Shown here: one piece after another, positions 17,443 through 25,674 of the stretch | How positions within the stretch are numbered: position 1 is the stretch's first letter | Layout of the letters: each line of letters opens with the position of its first letter | Source: JAAYAY01 sp963674575 | GTDB taxonomy: Bacteria; Planctomycetota; Planctomycetia; Pirellulales; Thermoguttaceae | Length of the DNA stretch: 64,000 bases | Direction of reading: 5' to 3' | Assembly (NCBI GenBank): GCA_963674575.2 | Contig: CAXXQT010000001.1 | Span: forward strand, 310,001-374,000 | Made by a program: the position numbers and the translations under genes | Notes under the pieces: generated by a model | What the model was told of the DNA's origin: nothing | Seen by the model: the letters and a program-made list of their open reading frames with translations, nothing else | The model's database searches: none

Positions 17443-18123
17443 TCACGCATCAGAATCGAGCACGCCGGCGCGGACCTGACCGCGCTCGTTCGCCTGCCAG
17501 TACTCTCCGGTTTGCACGTCCAGACAGGTGAGCCACCCGCCTGCGTAGATGTGGGTGTCGATGCAGATGGCGTGGCCGATACTGCGAGGAACGCCGTCGC
17601 GCTGGGGCGTGTGGCCGCAGACCATGATCTTGCCCGACTCGTGCGGCGCCGGATCGTTGAACTTTTCCCAGTAGAGCATGTAGTCGGGCTGCTCGTCCAA
17701 GGGGAGGTCCGGATAGACGCTTGCGTGGACGAAGAAATGGGTTCCGGTTTCGAAATAGGGTCGGCAGTCGCGCTCGACGAACTGCCTGTGGGCATCGGGG
17801 ATGTCTTCGATTTCTCCCTTGGATCCCGAGCGGGCGTAGGATCTCAAGACAGCGTCGCCACCGCATGCGATCCATTCGTCATAGTGCCGTTCCGACTTGC
17901 ACGCTGCCGACATCATCAGTTCGTGATTGCCACGAATTGGGATCAGCGTTCCCGCCTCTTTGCGCTTGATGAGCCAATCCAGGACGGCTCGGCTGTCCGG
18001 GCCACGGTCGACATGGTCACCCAGGGTGATCAGTCGGTCGGCTTGCGTGAATGACACGTAGTCTTCGAGGGCGGACAGCGCGCCCATGCTACCGTGGATA
18101 TCACCGATGGCAAGATAGCGCAC
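17443..18123 (-). CDS. PPP-family metallophosphoesterase / protein phosphatase
   Basis: 226 residues. All signature blocks of the PPP/ApaH superfamily are in order: GDIHG (residues 7-11), GDHVDRGPDS (about 35), RGNHE (about 64), the metal-ligand His in FVHAS (about 129) and GHT (about 168). Length fits bacterial serine/threonine phosphatases of the PrpA/PrpB type or diadenosine-tetraphosphatase relatives. Cytoplasmic, binuclear metal enzyme. No kinase gene is adjacent, so the substrate cannot be inferred from context. Confidence 0.9.
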   Translation of the reverse strand: MRYLAIGDIHGSMGALSALEDYVSFTQADRLITLGDHVDRGPDSRAVLDWLIKRKEAGTLIPIRGNHELMMSAACKSERHYDEWIACGGDAVLRSYARSGSKGEIEDIPDAHRQFVERDCRPYFETGTHFFVHASVYPDLPLDEQPDYMLYWEKFNDPAPHESGKIMVCGHTPQRDGVPRSIGHAICIDTHIYAGGWLTCLDVQTGEYWQANERGQVRAGVLDSDA

Positions 18124-18177
18124 GTGTTGGGGGTGCCTTGTCTGGTTGATGGGTGGGGCAGCTAGGGGAAGTTCACT

Positions 18178-18270
18178 GAATCGCCATGAACCGCAGAATA
18201 TCGAACAAGGAATGTCGAATCTCGAAGGGTTTTCTGCCAGCCCTTCGATATTCTGCGGTTCCTTCGTGGG
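18178..18270. repeat. Repeat D copy 1 with perfect 18-bp inverted arms
   Basis: Arms GAACCGCAGAATATCGAA (18188-18205) and its exact reverse complement (18244-18261) bracket 38 bases. The left arm and flank (tgaatcgccatgaaccgcag...aacaaggaatgtcgaat) recur as a direct copy at 18349-18400. Confidence 0.85.
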
Positions 18271-18313
18271 GAAAGGGGGCGGTGAAGTGGCGGAGTTTCC
18301 TCTGCTTCAGGGA

Positions 18314-18338
18314 TCCCGTGCGGCGCCCGGGACCTACT
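18314..18338 (-). repeat. Hairpin repeat B copy 1
   Basis: tcccgtgcggcgcccggg followed by acctact; the reverse complement matches 44386-44410 at all but one position. Other members are at 31373, 31431 and 47233. Each has an agtaggt end and a GC-rich self-complementary core. Confidence 0.7.
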
Positions 18339-18348
18339 GGGGTTTGGC

Positions 18349-18400
18349 GAATCGCCATGAACCGCAGAATATTGAACAAGGAATGTCGAATCACGAAGTG
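18349..18400. repeat. Repeat D copy 2 (left arm only)
   Basis: Direct repeat of 18179-18228: gaatcgccatgaaccgcaga then atattgaacaaggaatgtcg, differing at a couple of positions. The right inverted arm is absent, so this is a truncated copy. Confidence 0.8.
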
Positions 18401-18442
18401 TCGGCGGCAGGGATGCCACCGCTACGGAGGTGCCGCTACGGG

Positions 18443-19627
18443 TTACACTCCGAGTTCTGCCTTGACGGCCGAGAAGGCTTCCATGGCGAAGCGGAGATCG
18501 TCGGGGGTATGGGCGGCGGAAACCTGGACGCGGATGCGGGCCTTGCCCTTGGGCACGACGGGATACGAGAAGCCAACCACGTAGATGCCGCGATCCAGGA
18601 GGGCGTCGGCCATGCGGGCGGCCAGGACGGCGTCGCCCAGCATGATCGGAACGATCGGGTGATCGCCCGGCGTGATCTGGAATCCGCGCTCGGTCATGCC
18701 CTCGCGGAACAGACGCGTGTTGGATTCGAGGCGGTCTCGCAGTTCGGTCGACTGGGAGAGCAGTTCGAGGGTCTTCATCGAGGCCCCGACAATGGGAGGC
18801 GCCACGGTGTTCGAGAAGAGGTAGGGGCGGCTCCGCTGGCGGAGCATGTCGATGATCTCCTGCCGCCCGCTCGTGTAGCCGCCGCTGGCCCCGCCGAGGG
18901 CCTTGCCGAGCGTGCCCGTGATCACGTCGACGCGATCCATCACGTCGTGATACTCGTGGGTGCCCCGGCCGCGCTTGCCCATGAAGCCGACGGCGTGGGA
19001 GTCGTCGACGATCACGAGGGCGTCGTAGCGGTCGGCCAGATCGCAGATCCCCCGCAGGTTGGCGATGATGCCGTCCATGGAGAAGACGCCGTCGGTGACG
19101 ATGGCGCGGAAGCGGGCCGCGGAAGCGTCCTGAAGTCGTTGCTCCAGGTCGGCCATGTCGTTGTTCTTGTAGCGGAACCGTTGGGCCTTGCAGAGCCGAA
19201 CGCCGTCGATGATGCTGGCGTGGTTCAGTTCATCGGAGATGATGGCGTCTTCCGGTCCGAGGAGTGTTTCGAACAGGCCGCCGTTGGCGTCGAAGCACGA
19301 CGAGTAGAGAATCGTATCGTCGGTGCCGAGGAATTCGGCGATCTTGCCTTCGAGTTGCTTGTGAATCTGCTGGGTCCCGCAGATGAACCGCACGGACGCC
19401 AGGCCGTAGCCCCAGCGTTGGAGAGCTCCCTGGGCGGCGGCCACGATTTCGGGATGATCGGCCAGGCCCAGGTAATTGTTGGCGCACAGGTTCAGCACTT
19501 CAGGGCGTTCGACCACGCCCACGCGGGCCTGCTGCGGGGTCGTGATCACGCGTTCGCCTTTGAACAGGCCGGCTTCGCGAATGGCCTGCAGTTCGTCCGT
19601 GAGATGCTGTTGAATGGCTCCGTACAT
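18443..19627 (-). CDS. kbl: Glycine C-acetyltransferase (2-amino-3-ketobutyrate CoA ligase)
   Basis: 394 residues, from ATG 19627 with GGAAGGAGGAAGCG upstream. The upstream extension of this frame to 19903 is a shadow of tdh. It is a PLP-dependent alpha-oxoamine synthase: substrate region NNYLGLADHPEI, GLASVRFICGTQ, DDSHAVGFMG, and the PLP lysine in TGTLGKALGGASGG. It cleaves 2-amino-3-ketobutyrate with CoA to glycine and acetyl-CoA. The start ATG overlaps the tdh stop (TGATG), so the two steps of threonine catabolism are translationally coupled. Length matches the E. coli enzyme (398). Tdh pairing distinguishes it from other oxoamine synthases. Confidence 0.96.
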   Translation of the reverse strand: MYGAIQQHLTDELQAIREAGLFKGERVITTPQQARVGVVERPEVLNLCANNYLGLADHPEIVAAAQGALQRWGYGLASVRFICGTQQIHKQLEGKIAEFLGTDDTILYSSCFDANGGLFETLLGPEDAIISDELNHASIIDGVRLCKAQRFRYKNNDMADLEQRLQDASAARFRAIVTDGVFSMDGIIANLRGICDLADRYDALVIVDDSHAVGFMGKRGRGTHEYHDVMDRVDVITGTLGKALGGASGGYTSGRQEIIDMLRQRSRPYLFSNTVAPPIVGASMKTLELLSQSTELRDRLESNTRLFREGMTERGFQITPGDHPIVPIMLGDAVLAARMADALLDRGIYVVGFSYPVVPKGKARIRVQVSAAHTPDDLRFAMEAFSAVKAELGV

Positions 19628-20670
19628 CACGCTTCCTCCTTCCAGGTGAGGACGACTTTTCCCGATTTGCCCGAACACATCACTTCGAAGCCCTGCTCGA
19701 AGTGGGTGTAGTGGAAGCGATGGGTGATGACCGGTTCGATATCCAGGCCGCCCTGGATCAGCACGGTCATCTTGTACCACGTTTCGTACATTTCCCGTCC
19801 GTAGATGCCCTTGATGGTGAGCATGTTGAAGACGACCTGGGTCCAGTCGATGGCCATTTCGTTTTCGGGGATGCCCAGCATGGCGATTTTGCCGCCGTGG
19901 CACATATTGGCCAGCAGGTCGCGGAAAGCGGCCGGGTTGCCCGACATTTCCAGCCCCACGTCGAATCCTTCTTTCATCCCGAGCTTCTGCTGGGCGTCGG
20001 CGATGCTGTCGGTCCGAGCGTCGAGGACGAGGGTGGGTTTCACCTTCTTGGCCAGTTCCAGGCGATAGGGATTCACGTCGCTGATAACGACATATCGAGC
20101 GCCGGCATGGCGAACGACGGCCGCCGCCATGATTCCGATGGGCCCGGCGCCGGTGATAAGCACGTCTTCGCCCAGAACCGGGAAGGACAGGGCCGTGTGG
20201 ACGGCATTTCCCAGGGGGTCGAAGATCGACTGCACGTCGCGAGAGATTTCAGGTTCGTGGTGCCAGACGTTGGTGACCGGCAGGGCCAGGTACTCGGCAA
20301 AAGCGCCGGGTCGGTTCACGCCGACGCCGTGGGTGTCCTTGCAGAGGTGTCGGCGTCCGGCCAGGCAGTTTCGGCACTGGCCGCAGACGAGGTGCCCTTC
20401 GCCGCTGACGATATCGTCAATCTGGAAGTCCTTGACGTTGCTGCCCACCTCGACGATCCGGCCAACGAACTCGTGGCCCACGACCATGGGGACCGGCACC
20501 GTCCGCTGGGCCCATGCGTCCCAGTTATAGATGTGGACGTCCGTTCCGCAGATCCCCGTTCTCAGGATCTCGATGAGAACGTCGTTGATGCCGATTTCCG
20601 GGACAGGAACGTCTTCCAGGGTCAGGCCGGGCTCGGCCTTCGATTTGACGAGCGCCTTCATGGTTTGCAT
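19627..20670 (-). CDS. tdh: L-threonine 3-dehydrogenase
   Basis: 347 residues. ATG 20670 (MQTMKALVKSKAEPG) is preceded by CAGGAG, 6 bases away; the frame runs on upstream to 20817 without any family resemblance. It is a zinc medium-chain dehydrogenase. Visible features are GICGTDVHIYNWD and GHEFVG (catalytic zinc), CGQCRNCLAGRRHLC (structural zinc cysteines), and GAGPIGIMAAAVVRHAG (NAD-binding). It oxidises threonine to 2-amino-3-ketobutyrate, which the overlapping kbl product cleaves. About 250 bp separates it from the ACP gene upstream, so it may have its own promoter. Confidence 0.96.
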   Translation of the reverse strand: MQTMKALVKSKAEPGLTLEDVPVPEIGINDVLIEILRTGICGTDVHIYNWDAWAQRTVPVPMVVGHEFVGRIVEVGSNVKDFQIDDIVSGEGHLVCGQCRNCLAGRRHLCKDTHGVGVNRPGAFAEYLALPVTNVWHHEPEISRDVQSIFDPLGNAVHTALSFPVLGEDVLITGAGPIGIMAAAVVRHAGARYVVISDVNPYRLELAKKVKPTLVLDARTDSIADAQQKLGMKEGFDVGLEMSGNPAAFRDLLANMCHGGKIAMLGIPENEMAIDWTQVVFNMLTIKGIYGREMYETWYKMTVLIQGGLDIEPVITHRFHYTHFEQGFEVMCSGKSGKVVLTWKEEA

Positions 20671-20782
20671 CACGGACTCCTGTGGGCGAGCAGTTAAGGG
20701 TATAGGGACCCAACCGGGGCAAAGAACAACAAGCAGTCCAACTCGCCGGAGTCTGGCTCGACAAGGCCTACCGTAGCCGGAA

Positions 20783-20808
20783 CCAGCGGGGGCATTTCCT
20801 CCCGCTGG
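20783..20808 (-). terminator. Hairpin between ACP and tdh genes
   Basis: CCAGCGGG (20783-20790) and CCCGCTGG (20801-20808) are fully complementary around a 10-base loop, 110-140 bases past the ACP stop on the minus strand. There is no T-run, so termination is only a possibility; it could also lie in the tdh leader. Confidence 0.3.
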
Positions 20809-20920
20809 GCTCGGCAATCAGGGCCGCCAGTTGTAGACCCCTTCATTCTGCCACAAAGTCAGCAAAGCGGATATGGGTACACTTTGGGGGGGCAGGCCAG
20901 GAACCGTGTCCCCCTGCCTG

Positions 20921-21160
20921 TCAGCCAAGATGCCCCTCAATGAACTGGACGGCTTTGCCGATCGTTTTCACATCCAGGGCCCCTTCTTCGTCCATCTCGA
21001 TATCGAATTCCTCTTCAAAGGCGGCGATCAGTTCGACGCCCTGCATGGACTCGGCCCCCAGGTCTTCGACGAACTTCGACTCGTCGCGAATCTGCCCCGG
21101 TTCGACCTTCAGCGTTTCCGCCACCACCTTGATCACCCGTTCTCGCACGTCGCCAGCCAT
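20921..21160 (-). CDS. Acyl carrier protein
   Basis: 79 residues, the standard ACP length, with AGGAGGTTCTG upstream of ATG 21160. A four-helix ACP pattern: RVIKVVAETLKVEPGQI, then DLGAESMQGVELIAAFEEEFDIEMDEE. Ser38 in GAESM is the expected 4'-phosphopantetheine attachment site; the usual DSL is replaced by ESM. The C-terminus is IGKAVQFIEGHL. No fabD/fabF/fabG or acpS gene is adjacent. It is instead 65 bp downstream of the DUF4954 gene in the pta-ackA operon. It may therefore be a dedicated carrier rather than the housekeeping fatty-acid ACP (inference), although absence of fab genes alone does not prove this. Confidence 0.93.
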   Translation of the reverse strand: MAGDVRERVIKVVAETLKVEPGQIRDESKFVEDLGAESMQGVELIAAFEEEFDIEMDEEGALDVKTIGKAVQFIEGHLG

Positions 21161-21212
21161 CAGAACCTCCTCTTTGCCAAAATCCCCAGGAACAAAAACC
21201 GTTCTCCATTCT

Positions 21213-21247
21213 CCGCTTTCAGCTTTCAGCTTTCCGCTTTCAGCTTT
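21213..21247. repeat. Heptamer tandem tract 1 (CCGCTTT/CAGCTTT)
   Basis: Five contiguous 7-mers: CCGCTTT, CAGCTTT, CAGCTTT, CCGCTTT, CAGCTTT. The DUF4954 stop codon lies inside the tract, so the last residues of that protein (KLKAES) are repeat-encoded. It is related in period and in its GCT core to the tracts at 50755 and 52424. Confidence 0.8.
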
Positions 21248-23244
21248 CCGACTGCCTGCTTGTAACGCTCAACACGCTCAGCCACGGCAGCCAATTGGGA
21301 CTCCATCTCCCGGACGAACTTGTTGCTCTCGTATTGGCCTCGGACGGCCTCGAAATCGGCCGCCACGTCTTCCGCTCGACCGTCCTGCCCGAATCCCGTA
21401 CGAACCACGTTGTCGAACTCTTTCGAGGCGTCGTTCAGGACCAGTTTGAGGAACTTCTGGCGGGTCTTGAGCAGCTCGTCGGCAAGTTCCACTGTATCGT
21501 CCAGGGTGAGCTCCTCGAGACGTTTGCCGTAGACCCGCGTGTAGGCTTCGACGATCCAGGCCCACTCGTCGTCGGCGTAGGTGGCCAGGATGTTGTCCAA
21601 CTGGCCGTTCATGGCGTCGAGATCGGCGATTTGCCCGTCAGCCAGGGCCGCACACAGGTCATCGAGCCGGCAGCGCGGCATCATCTGGCCGCCGATGTCG
21701 ACCCACTCTTCGTCGTAGGCAGCCGTTTCGTTGACGGCGAAGGCCTCGGCCAAGGACCGCTCCGGCTGGTTCAGGCAGGATTCGGCCCGCGCCAGGATCT
21801 TGTCGAGGAGGTACATGGAGATGGCCGAGCGGTAGAATTTCTGTCCCGTTCGCAGGAGGATCCGTTTCACATCGGCCCCATTGAGATTGACCAGGTCGAC
21901 GGTCCGCTCCGTTGTGTCGAGGAGTTCCTTCATCCTTGCCGCTCCGCGGATCATACGGCCCACGGTCAGGGGACTGAAGACGTCGAAGCTGATACGATCG
22001 CGCAGGACGCCTCGGCGACGATCGCGGGCGGGCCACTTGGCGCCGTCGCGGACCGTGCCCACGGTCGTGAAGTTGAAGCCCGGGGTCATCACGCAGCGCC
22101 CGGTCGGGGTGGCCTCCAGGTAGCTGAAGGGGAAGTCCGAGGTGTCGAAGGTTCGCGTGTGTTTGCCCAGGACGACGCTGAAGGGGCCTACGCGGCAGGG
22201 CCACATCATGTAGCTGAACGAGCCCGTCTTGCAGCCTCGTTCGAGTTTTCCCTCGTGAACGGGGCCCAGCTTGTAGAGGTGGTTCGATTGGTTCGTGCCG
22301 CTCCCGGCGTTGTAGAAGCTGAACAGGCCCGCGATCAGCAGGGTCGACTTGTGGTGGGTGACCGTGTAGGGGCCGGCAAAGATGCTGCAGGCCTCGCCGT
22401 GAAAGCCTTCGCAGTTGGCAAAGAACATCGAGCCTTCGCTGGAATACTGTTTGCCGATCTGGCAGCCCTGGCCGACGAAGCTCTTGCAGACAATCGCGCC
22501 GCCGGTGACCTTGGAGCCTTCGGCGATGATGAAATCTCCGGCCTGCACGTCGCAGCCGATTCGCGTGGGGGCTTCGACGCTGCTGAGCACGGTTCCATTT
22601 TCGAGCAGAGAGGCCCCGTCGACGACGGCCGCTTTTCCTACCTGGATGTCAATGATGCACTTCGTATTGCGGATCCGCGCCCCGGCGCCGATTTGCCCGT
22701 GGGACCGTCGGGCTCGATCCACCTCGCCGCGGGCGAAATCGAGCAGTTTCTCGGTGAGCCCCGCCCGGTAGCGATGCAGGCAGAGCAGGTGAGCGAACTG
22801 GCTGTCGAGGCGGTCGAACAACACGACCTCTCGTCCACCGCCCTCGTTGAGCACTTCAATTTCCACGCCGTTTCCGAAGGTCGCCCCCTCGCGGGTTTCC
22901 ATCGTGCCCACATTCTCGATGCAGGCCCCGTCGCCGATGTCGTAGCGGGCGATATGGACGCCGACCCCGGCAATGCGAACGTCTTTACCGATCGTGCATG
23001 CGTGGATCGCTGCGCCGTCGATTCCGCAGGGCTTCTCGATCCCCGCCTCGTCGGTCACCGTTCCTCCATTGGCTCCCAACTGGACGACGCCCCCGAAGCG
23101 GACGTTTCGCACCCGCTCCGGCAGGAAACCTTCCGCTGCCTGGACAAGGCCCCAGTCGGCTGACGTGCAGCCCTGGGACTTCATCAACTCGATTTCTTCC
23201 TGTGTCAACGGACGATAAGCGATAGAACTCACCGAGTCAGGCAT
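21226..23244 (-). CDS. DUF4954 family protein, left-handed beta-helix (hexapeptide) fold
   Basis: 672 residues; ATG 23244 follows TTGAGGAGC and overlaps the end of ackA by 16 bp. The opening YRPLTQEEIELMKSQGCTSADW matches DUF4954. Residues about 45-400 have irregular hexapeptide-repeat character (VQLGANGGTV, CTIGKDVRIAGVGVHIARYDIGDGACIENVG, VGKAAVVDGASLLENG, FVGQGCQIGKQYSSEG). This indicates a left-handed parallel beta-helix as in acyl- and nucleotidyl-transferases such as GlmU and LpxA. The C-terminal 270 residues are helical. The protein is uncharacterised. Its position between ackA and an ACP gene suggests an acyl- or acetyl-transfer role on a sugar (inference). The extreme C-terminus lies in a heptamer repeat. 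Confidence 0.88.
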   Translation of the reverse strand: MPDSVSSIAYRPLTQEEIELMKSQGCTSADWGLVQAAEGFLPERVRNVRFGGVVQLGANGGTVTDEAGIEKPCGIDGAAIHACTIGKDVRIAGVGVHIARYDIGDGACIENVGTMETREGATFGNGVEIEVLNEGGGREVVLFDRLDSQFAHLLCLHRYRAGLTEKLLDFARGEVDRARRSHGQIGAGARIRNTKCIIDIQVGKAAVVDGASLLENGTVLSSVEAPTRIGCDVQAGDFIIAEGSKVTGGAIVCKSFVGQGCQIGKQYSSEGSMFFANCEGFHGEACSIFAGPYTVTHHKSTLLIAGLFSFYNAGSGTNQSNHLYKLGPVHEGKLERGCKTGSFSYMMWPCRVGPFSVVLGKHTRTFDTSDFPFSYLEATPTGRCVMTPGFNFTTVGTVRDGAKWPARDRRRGVLRDRISFDVFSPLTVGRMIRGAARMKELLDTTERTVDLVNLNGADVKRILLRTGQKFYRSAISMYLLDKILARAESCLNQPERSLAEAFAVNETAAYDEEWVDIGGQMMPRCRLDDLCAALADGQIADLDAMNGQLDNILATYADDEWAWIVEAYTRVYGKRLEELTLDDTVELADELLKTRQKFLKLVLNDASKEFDNVVRTGFGQDGRAEDVAADFEAVRGQYESNKFVREMESQLAAVAERVERYKQAVGKLKAES

Positions 23245-24440
23245 GGATTGCTCCTCAAGATCCGAAAAGTGTCGTCGGCAATGGCAGCTTCTTCATCAGT
23301 GGGAACCACGAGGACGGTCGTCCGACTTTCAGGCCGGCTGATGGTTCCTTCTCGTCGCGCCACCATGTTTGTGTTCAATTCCGCGTCGAGCACGATCCCG
23401 AGCGACTCCAGGTCGCTGCACGTCTCGGCCCGAACGGCGGCCGCATTCTCTCCGATTCCGCCGGTGAAGACCACGGCGTCCACTCGGCCCAGAACGGCCA
23501 TATACATTCCGATGTATTTCTTGATGCGATAGCAGAAGATGTCGATGGCAAGTTTCGATCGCCGGTCGCCCTGCTCGCTCCGCTGGAGCAAGGTCCGCAT
23601 GTCGTTCGAGACGCCGCTGATCCCCAGCAGGCCGGACTGCTTGTTGCACAGCTTGTTCAGAGAAGTGACATCGTACCCGCGGCCGGCCAGGTAGAAGAGG
23701 ATGGCCGGGTCGAAGTCGCCGGTTCGCGTCCCCATGACCAGGCCTTCCAGCGGGGTGAGGCCCATGGAGGTGTCGACCGAACGTCCTTCCTTGACTGCGG
23801 CCATGGAACTGCCGTTGCCCAGGTGGACGGTGATGCAGTTGATGGCGTGCTTGTCGATTTCCAGGAGTTTGGCGGCTCGCCGAGCCACGTAGCGGTGGCT
23901 GGTCCCGTGGAATCCGTAGCGGCGAATTCCATACTTTTCGTAGAGCTGATAGGGCAGGGCGTAGGTGTAGGCCACTTCGGGAATGGTGGCATGGAAGGCC
24001 GTGTCGAAACAGGCCACCTGGGGCACGTCGGGCAGTTCGTGCATGGCGGCCCGAATCCCCGTCAGATTGGGCGGATTGTGGAGGGGGGCCAGGTCAGCGA
24101 AACGCTCGATGGAAGCGATCACTTCCGGCGTGATTTGCACGGAGCCCGTGAATTCCTCCCCGCCATGAACCACCCGGTGGCCGATGGCGCCGATTTCCTC
24201 GGCCTTCTCCAAAACGCCCTCGGGACCGGTCAGGGTTTCGAGGATCAGGGCCATGCCTTCTTCGTGGTCGGCGATCTCGCCTTCCAGTCGGCGCACCTCG
24301 TCGGCATAGTGGTGCTCCAAGGCCGCGTTTTTTTCGCCGATCCGTTCAACCAGGCCTTTCGAGATGACGCGTTTTTCGGGCATCTCGTAGAGCTGGAACT
24401 TGATGGACGAACTGCCGCAATTCACTACCAGAACCTTCAT
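23229..24440 (-). CDS. ackA: Acetate kinase
   Basis: 403 residues, full length. ASKHA-fold signatures: NCGSSSIKFQ (residues 7-16), GHRVVHGGE (about 88), GFHGTSHRYV (about 176), HLGNGSSM (about 203) and FTGGIGEN (about 321). It converts acetyl phosphate and ADP to acetate and ATP. It sits 48 bp downstream of pta and overlaps the DUF4954 start by 16 bp, so pta-ackA-DUF4954 should be one transcript. Together with tdh/kbl in the same direction, it can harvest acetyl-CoA from threonine as ATP. Confidence 0.97.
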   Translation of the reverse strand: MKVLVVNCGSSSIKFQLYEMPEKRVISKGLVERIGEKNAALEHHYADEVRRLEGEIADHEEGMALILETLTGPEGVLEKAEEIGAIGHRVVHGGEEFTGSVQITPEVIASIERFADLAPLHNPPNLTGIRAAMHELPDVPQVACFDTAFHATIPEVAYTYALPYQLYEKYGIRRYGFHGTSHRYVARRAAKLLEIDKHAINCITVHLGNGSSMAAVKEGRSVDTSMGLTPLEGLVMGTRTGDFDPAILFYLAGRGYDVTSLNKLCNKQSGLLGISGVSNDMRTLLQRSEQGDRRSKLAIDIFCYRIKKYIGMYMAVLGRVDAVVFTGGIGENAAAVRAETCSDLESLGIVLDAELNTNMVARREGTISRPESRTTVLVVPTDEEAAIADDTFRILRSNPCLTR

Positions 24441-24488
24441 GGCCCGGTCTCCCTTTCCCCCACAAAGAACGCTTCTTTCTCCGAACCC

Positions 24489-25475
24489 TCACTCCACTTG
24501 TGCCAGGCAAATTGCCGTGGTGGCGACGATATCCTCGACGGAGGCGCCCCGCGACAGGTCGCTGATCGGTTTGGCGAAGCCCTGCAGGAAGGGTCCGATC
24601 GCCTGGGCGCCTGCCATGTATTGGGTCAACTTGTAGGCGATGTTGCCCGAGTTCAGGTCGGGGAAGACGAGGACGTTCGCCTGGCCGACCACTTCACTGG
24701 GCTGCTTGACTTTCTTGGCGGCCACCGAGGGGATAATGGCCGCATCGGCCTGAAATTCACCGTCGATTCTCAGCTCGGCCGCTCGCTGCTTGACCAGTAC
24801 CATGGCCTCGGTCACGTGGTCCACCTGCACGTGGGATGCGCTGCCCTTGGTGGAGAAGGACAGCATGGCCACGCGTGGCACGTCCGGAAGAAGCCGTCGG
24901 GCGCTTCGTTCAGAAGCAATGGCGATGTCGGCCAGTTCGGAAGGGGAAGGCGCGATGTTCACCGCGCAGTCCGCGTAAATGAAGGGCTTTTGTTTCTCCC
25001 CCTGAAACTCGGGCAGGATCATCAGGAAGAAGCTTGACGGGGTGCTGATCCCATCCGCGAGCCCCACGGTGAGAGCTCCCGCCTGAATCACGAGCGCGGT
25101 GGGCGTGGCCACGCCGGCGACCATCGTGTCGGCGTCGCCCTGGGCGACCATCATGCCCGCGTAATAGAGCGGTCGCTTGACCATTCGCCGGGCCACCTTC
25201 GGATTGAGGTCCCGTCCGGCGACGTAAGCCTCGGTGTACTGGTCGAGCCGGGGACTTTCCTTGGGCTGCACGATTTCGAGGCCGTCCAAGCCAATGCCCG
25301 CGGCCTGGGCGGCGGCCGCGATCTCTTCCGGGTCGCCCAGCAGAATCGAGCGTGCGACGCCTTCGTCCTGCATGCGCCGCGCCGCGGCGATCACGCGCTC
25401 GTCCTGCCCCTCGGGCAGGACCACGGACAGGGCCCGTTGCTTCGCGGCTTCCGTGAATCTCGATAGAACGCTCAT
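24489..25475 (-). CDS. pta: Phosphate acetyltransferase
   Basis: 328 residues from ATG 25475 with GGGGGAAGCG upstream. This is the short, single-domain type of Pta. Characteristic runs are VVLPEGQDERVIAAARRMQDEG, VAGVATPTALVIQAGA, ADCAVNIAPSPSELADIAI and QPSEVVGQANVLVFPDLNSGNIAYKL. It interconverts acetyl-CoA and acetyl phosphate. First gene of the pta-ackA-DUF4954-ACP cluster; nagB lies 200 bp upstream behind a hairpin. Confidence 0.96.
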   Translation of the reverse strand: MSVLSRFTEAAKQRALSVVLPEGQDERVIAAARRMQDEGVARSILLGDPEEIAAAAQAAGIGLDGLEIVQPKESPRLDQYTEAYVAGRDLNPKVARRMVKRPLYYAGMMVAQGDADTMVAGVATPTALVIQAGALTVGLADGISTPSSFFLMILPEFQGEKQKPFIYADCAVNIAPSPSELADIAIASERSARRLLPDVPRVAMLSFSTKGSASHVQVDHVTEAMVLVKQRAAELRIDGEFQADAAIIPSVAAKKVKQPSEVVGQANVLVFPDLNSGNIAYKLTQYMAGAQAIGPFLQGFAKPISDLSRGASVEDIVATTAICLAQVE

Positions 25476-25581
25476 CGCTTCCCCCACTCCCCTTGGGACC
25501 AACCGATTAAGCAAGAAACTTCCGTGCAGGAGGGCGCCGCCCTTTGGTCGGAACCAGGCCTGCCGCGAAAGAACTTGGGCC

Positions 25582-25630
25582 GGAGAGGAGGGACCCGCAC
25601 GACGGACTGCCGTCCGGACAACTCCTCTCC
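25582..25630 (-). terminator. Stem-loop between nagB and pta
   Basis: GGAGAGGAG (25582-25590) pairs exactly with CTCCTCTCC (25622-25630). Inside the loop CGGACTGCCGTCCG forms a second small hairpin. It lies 45-93 bases past the nagB stop on the minus strand. There is no T-run on the minus strand, so it may be a terminator or part of the pta leader. Confidence 0.45.
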
Positions 25631-25674
25631 AAGACCCTCTTTCAAACTTTAGGAGAACTCGTCGCTTTGAATTC

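Larger units (their letters stand above)
18124..18442. other. Repeat-bearing intergenic region downstream of kbl
   Basis: 319 bp between the phosphatase start and the kbl stop (both minus). It consists largely of repeat D (two direct copies, one with a perfect 18-bp inverted repeat) and one hairpin repeat B. No gene recognised. Confidence 0.7.

Noticed and set aside
19628..19903. 92-residue N-terminal extension of kbl
   Set aside because: This stretch is the tdh coding sequence read in another frame; the family start and ribosome-binding site are at 19627.
21295..23163. 622-codon plus-strand frame over DUF4954
   Set aside because: Shadow of the minus-strand gene; only the minus reading gives the hexapeptide repeat and DUF4954 opening.
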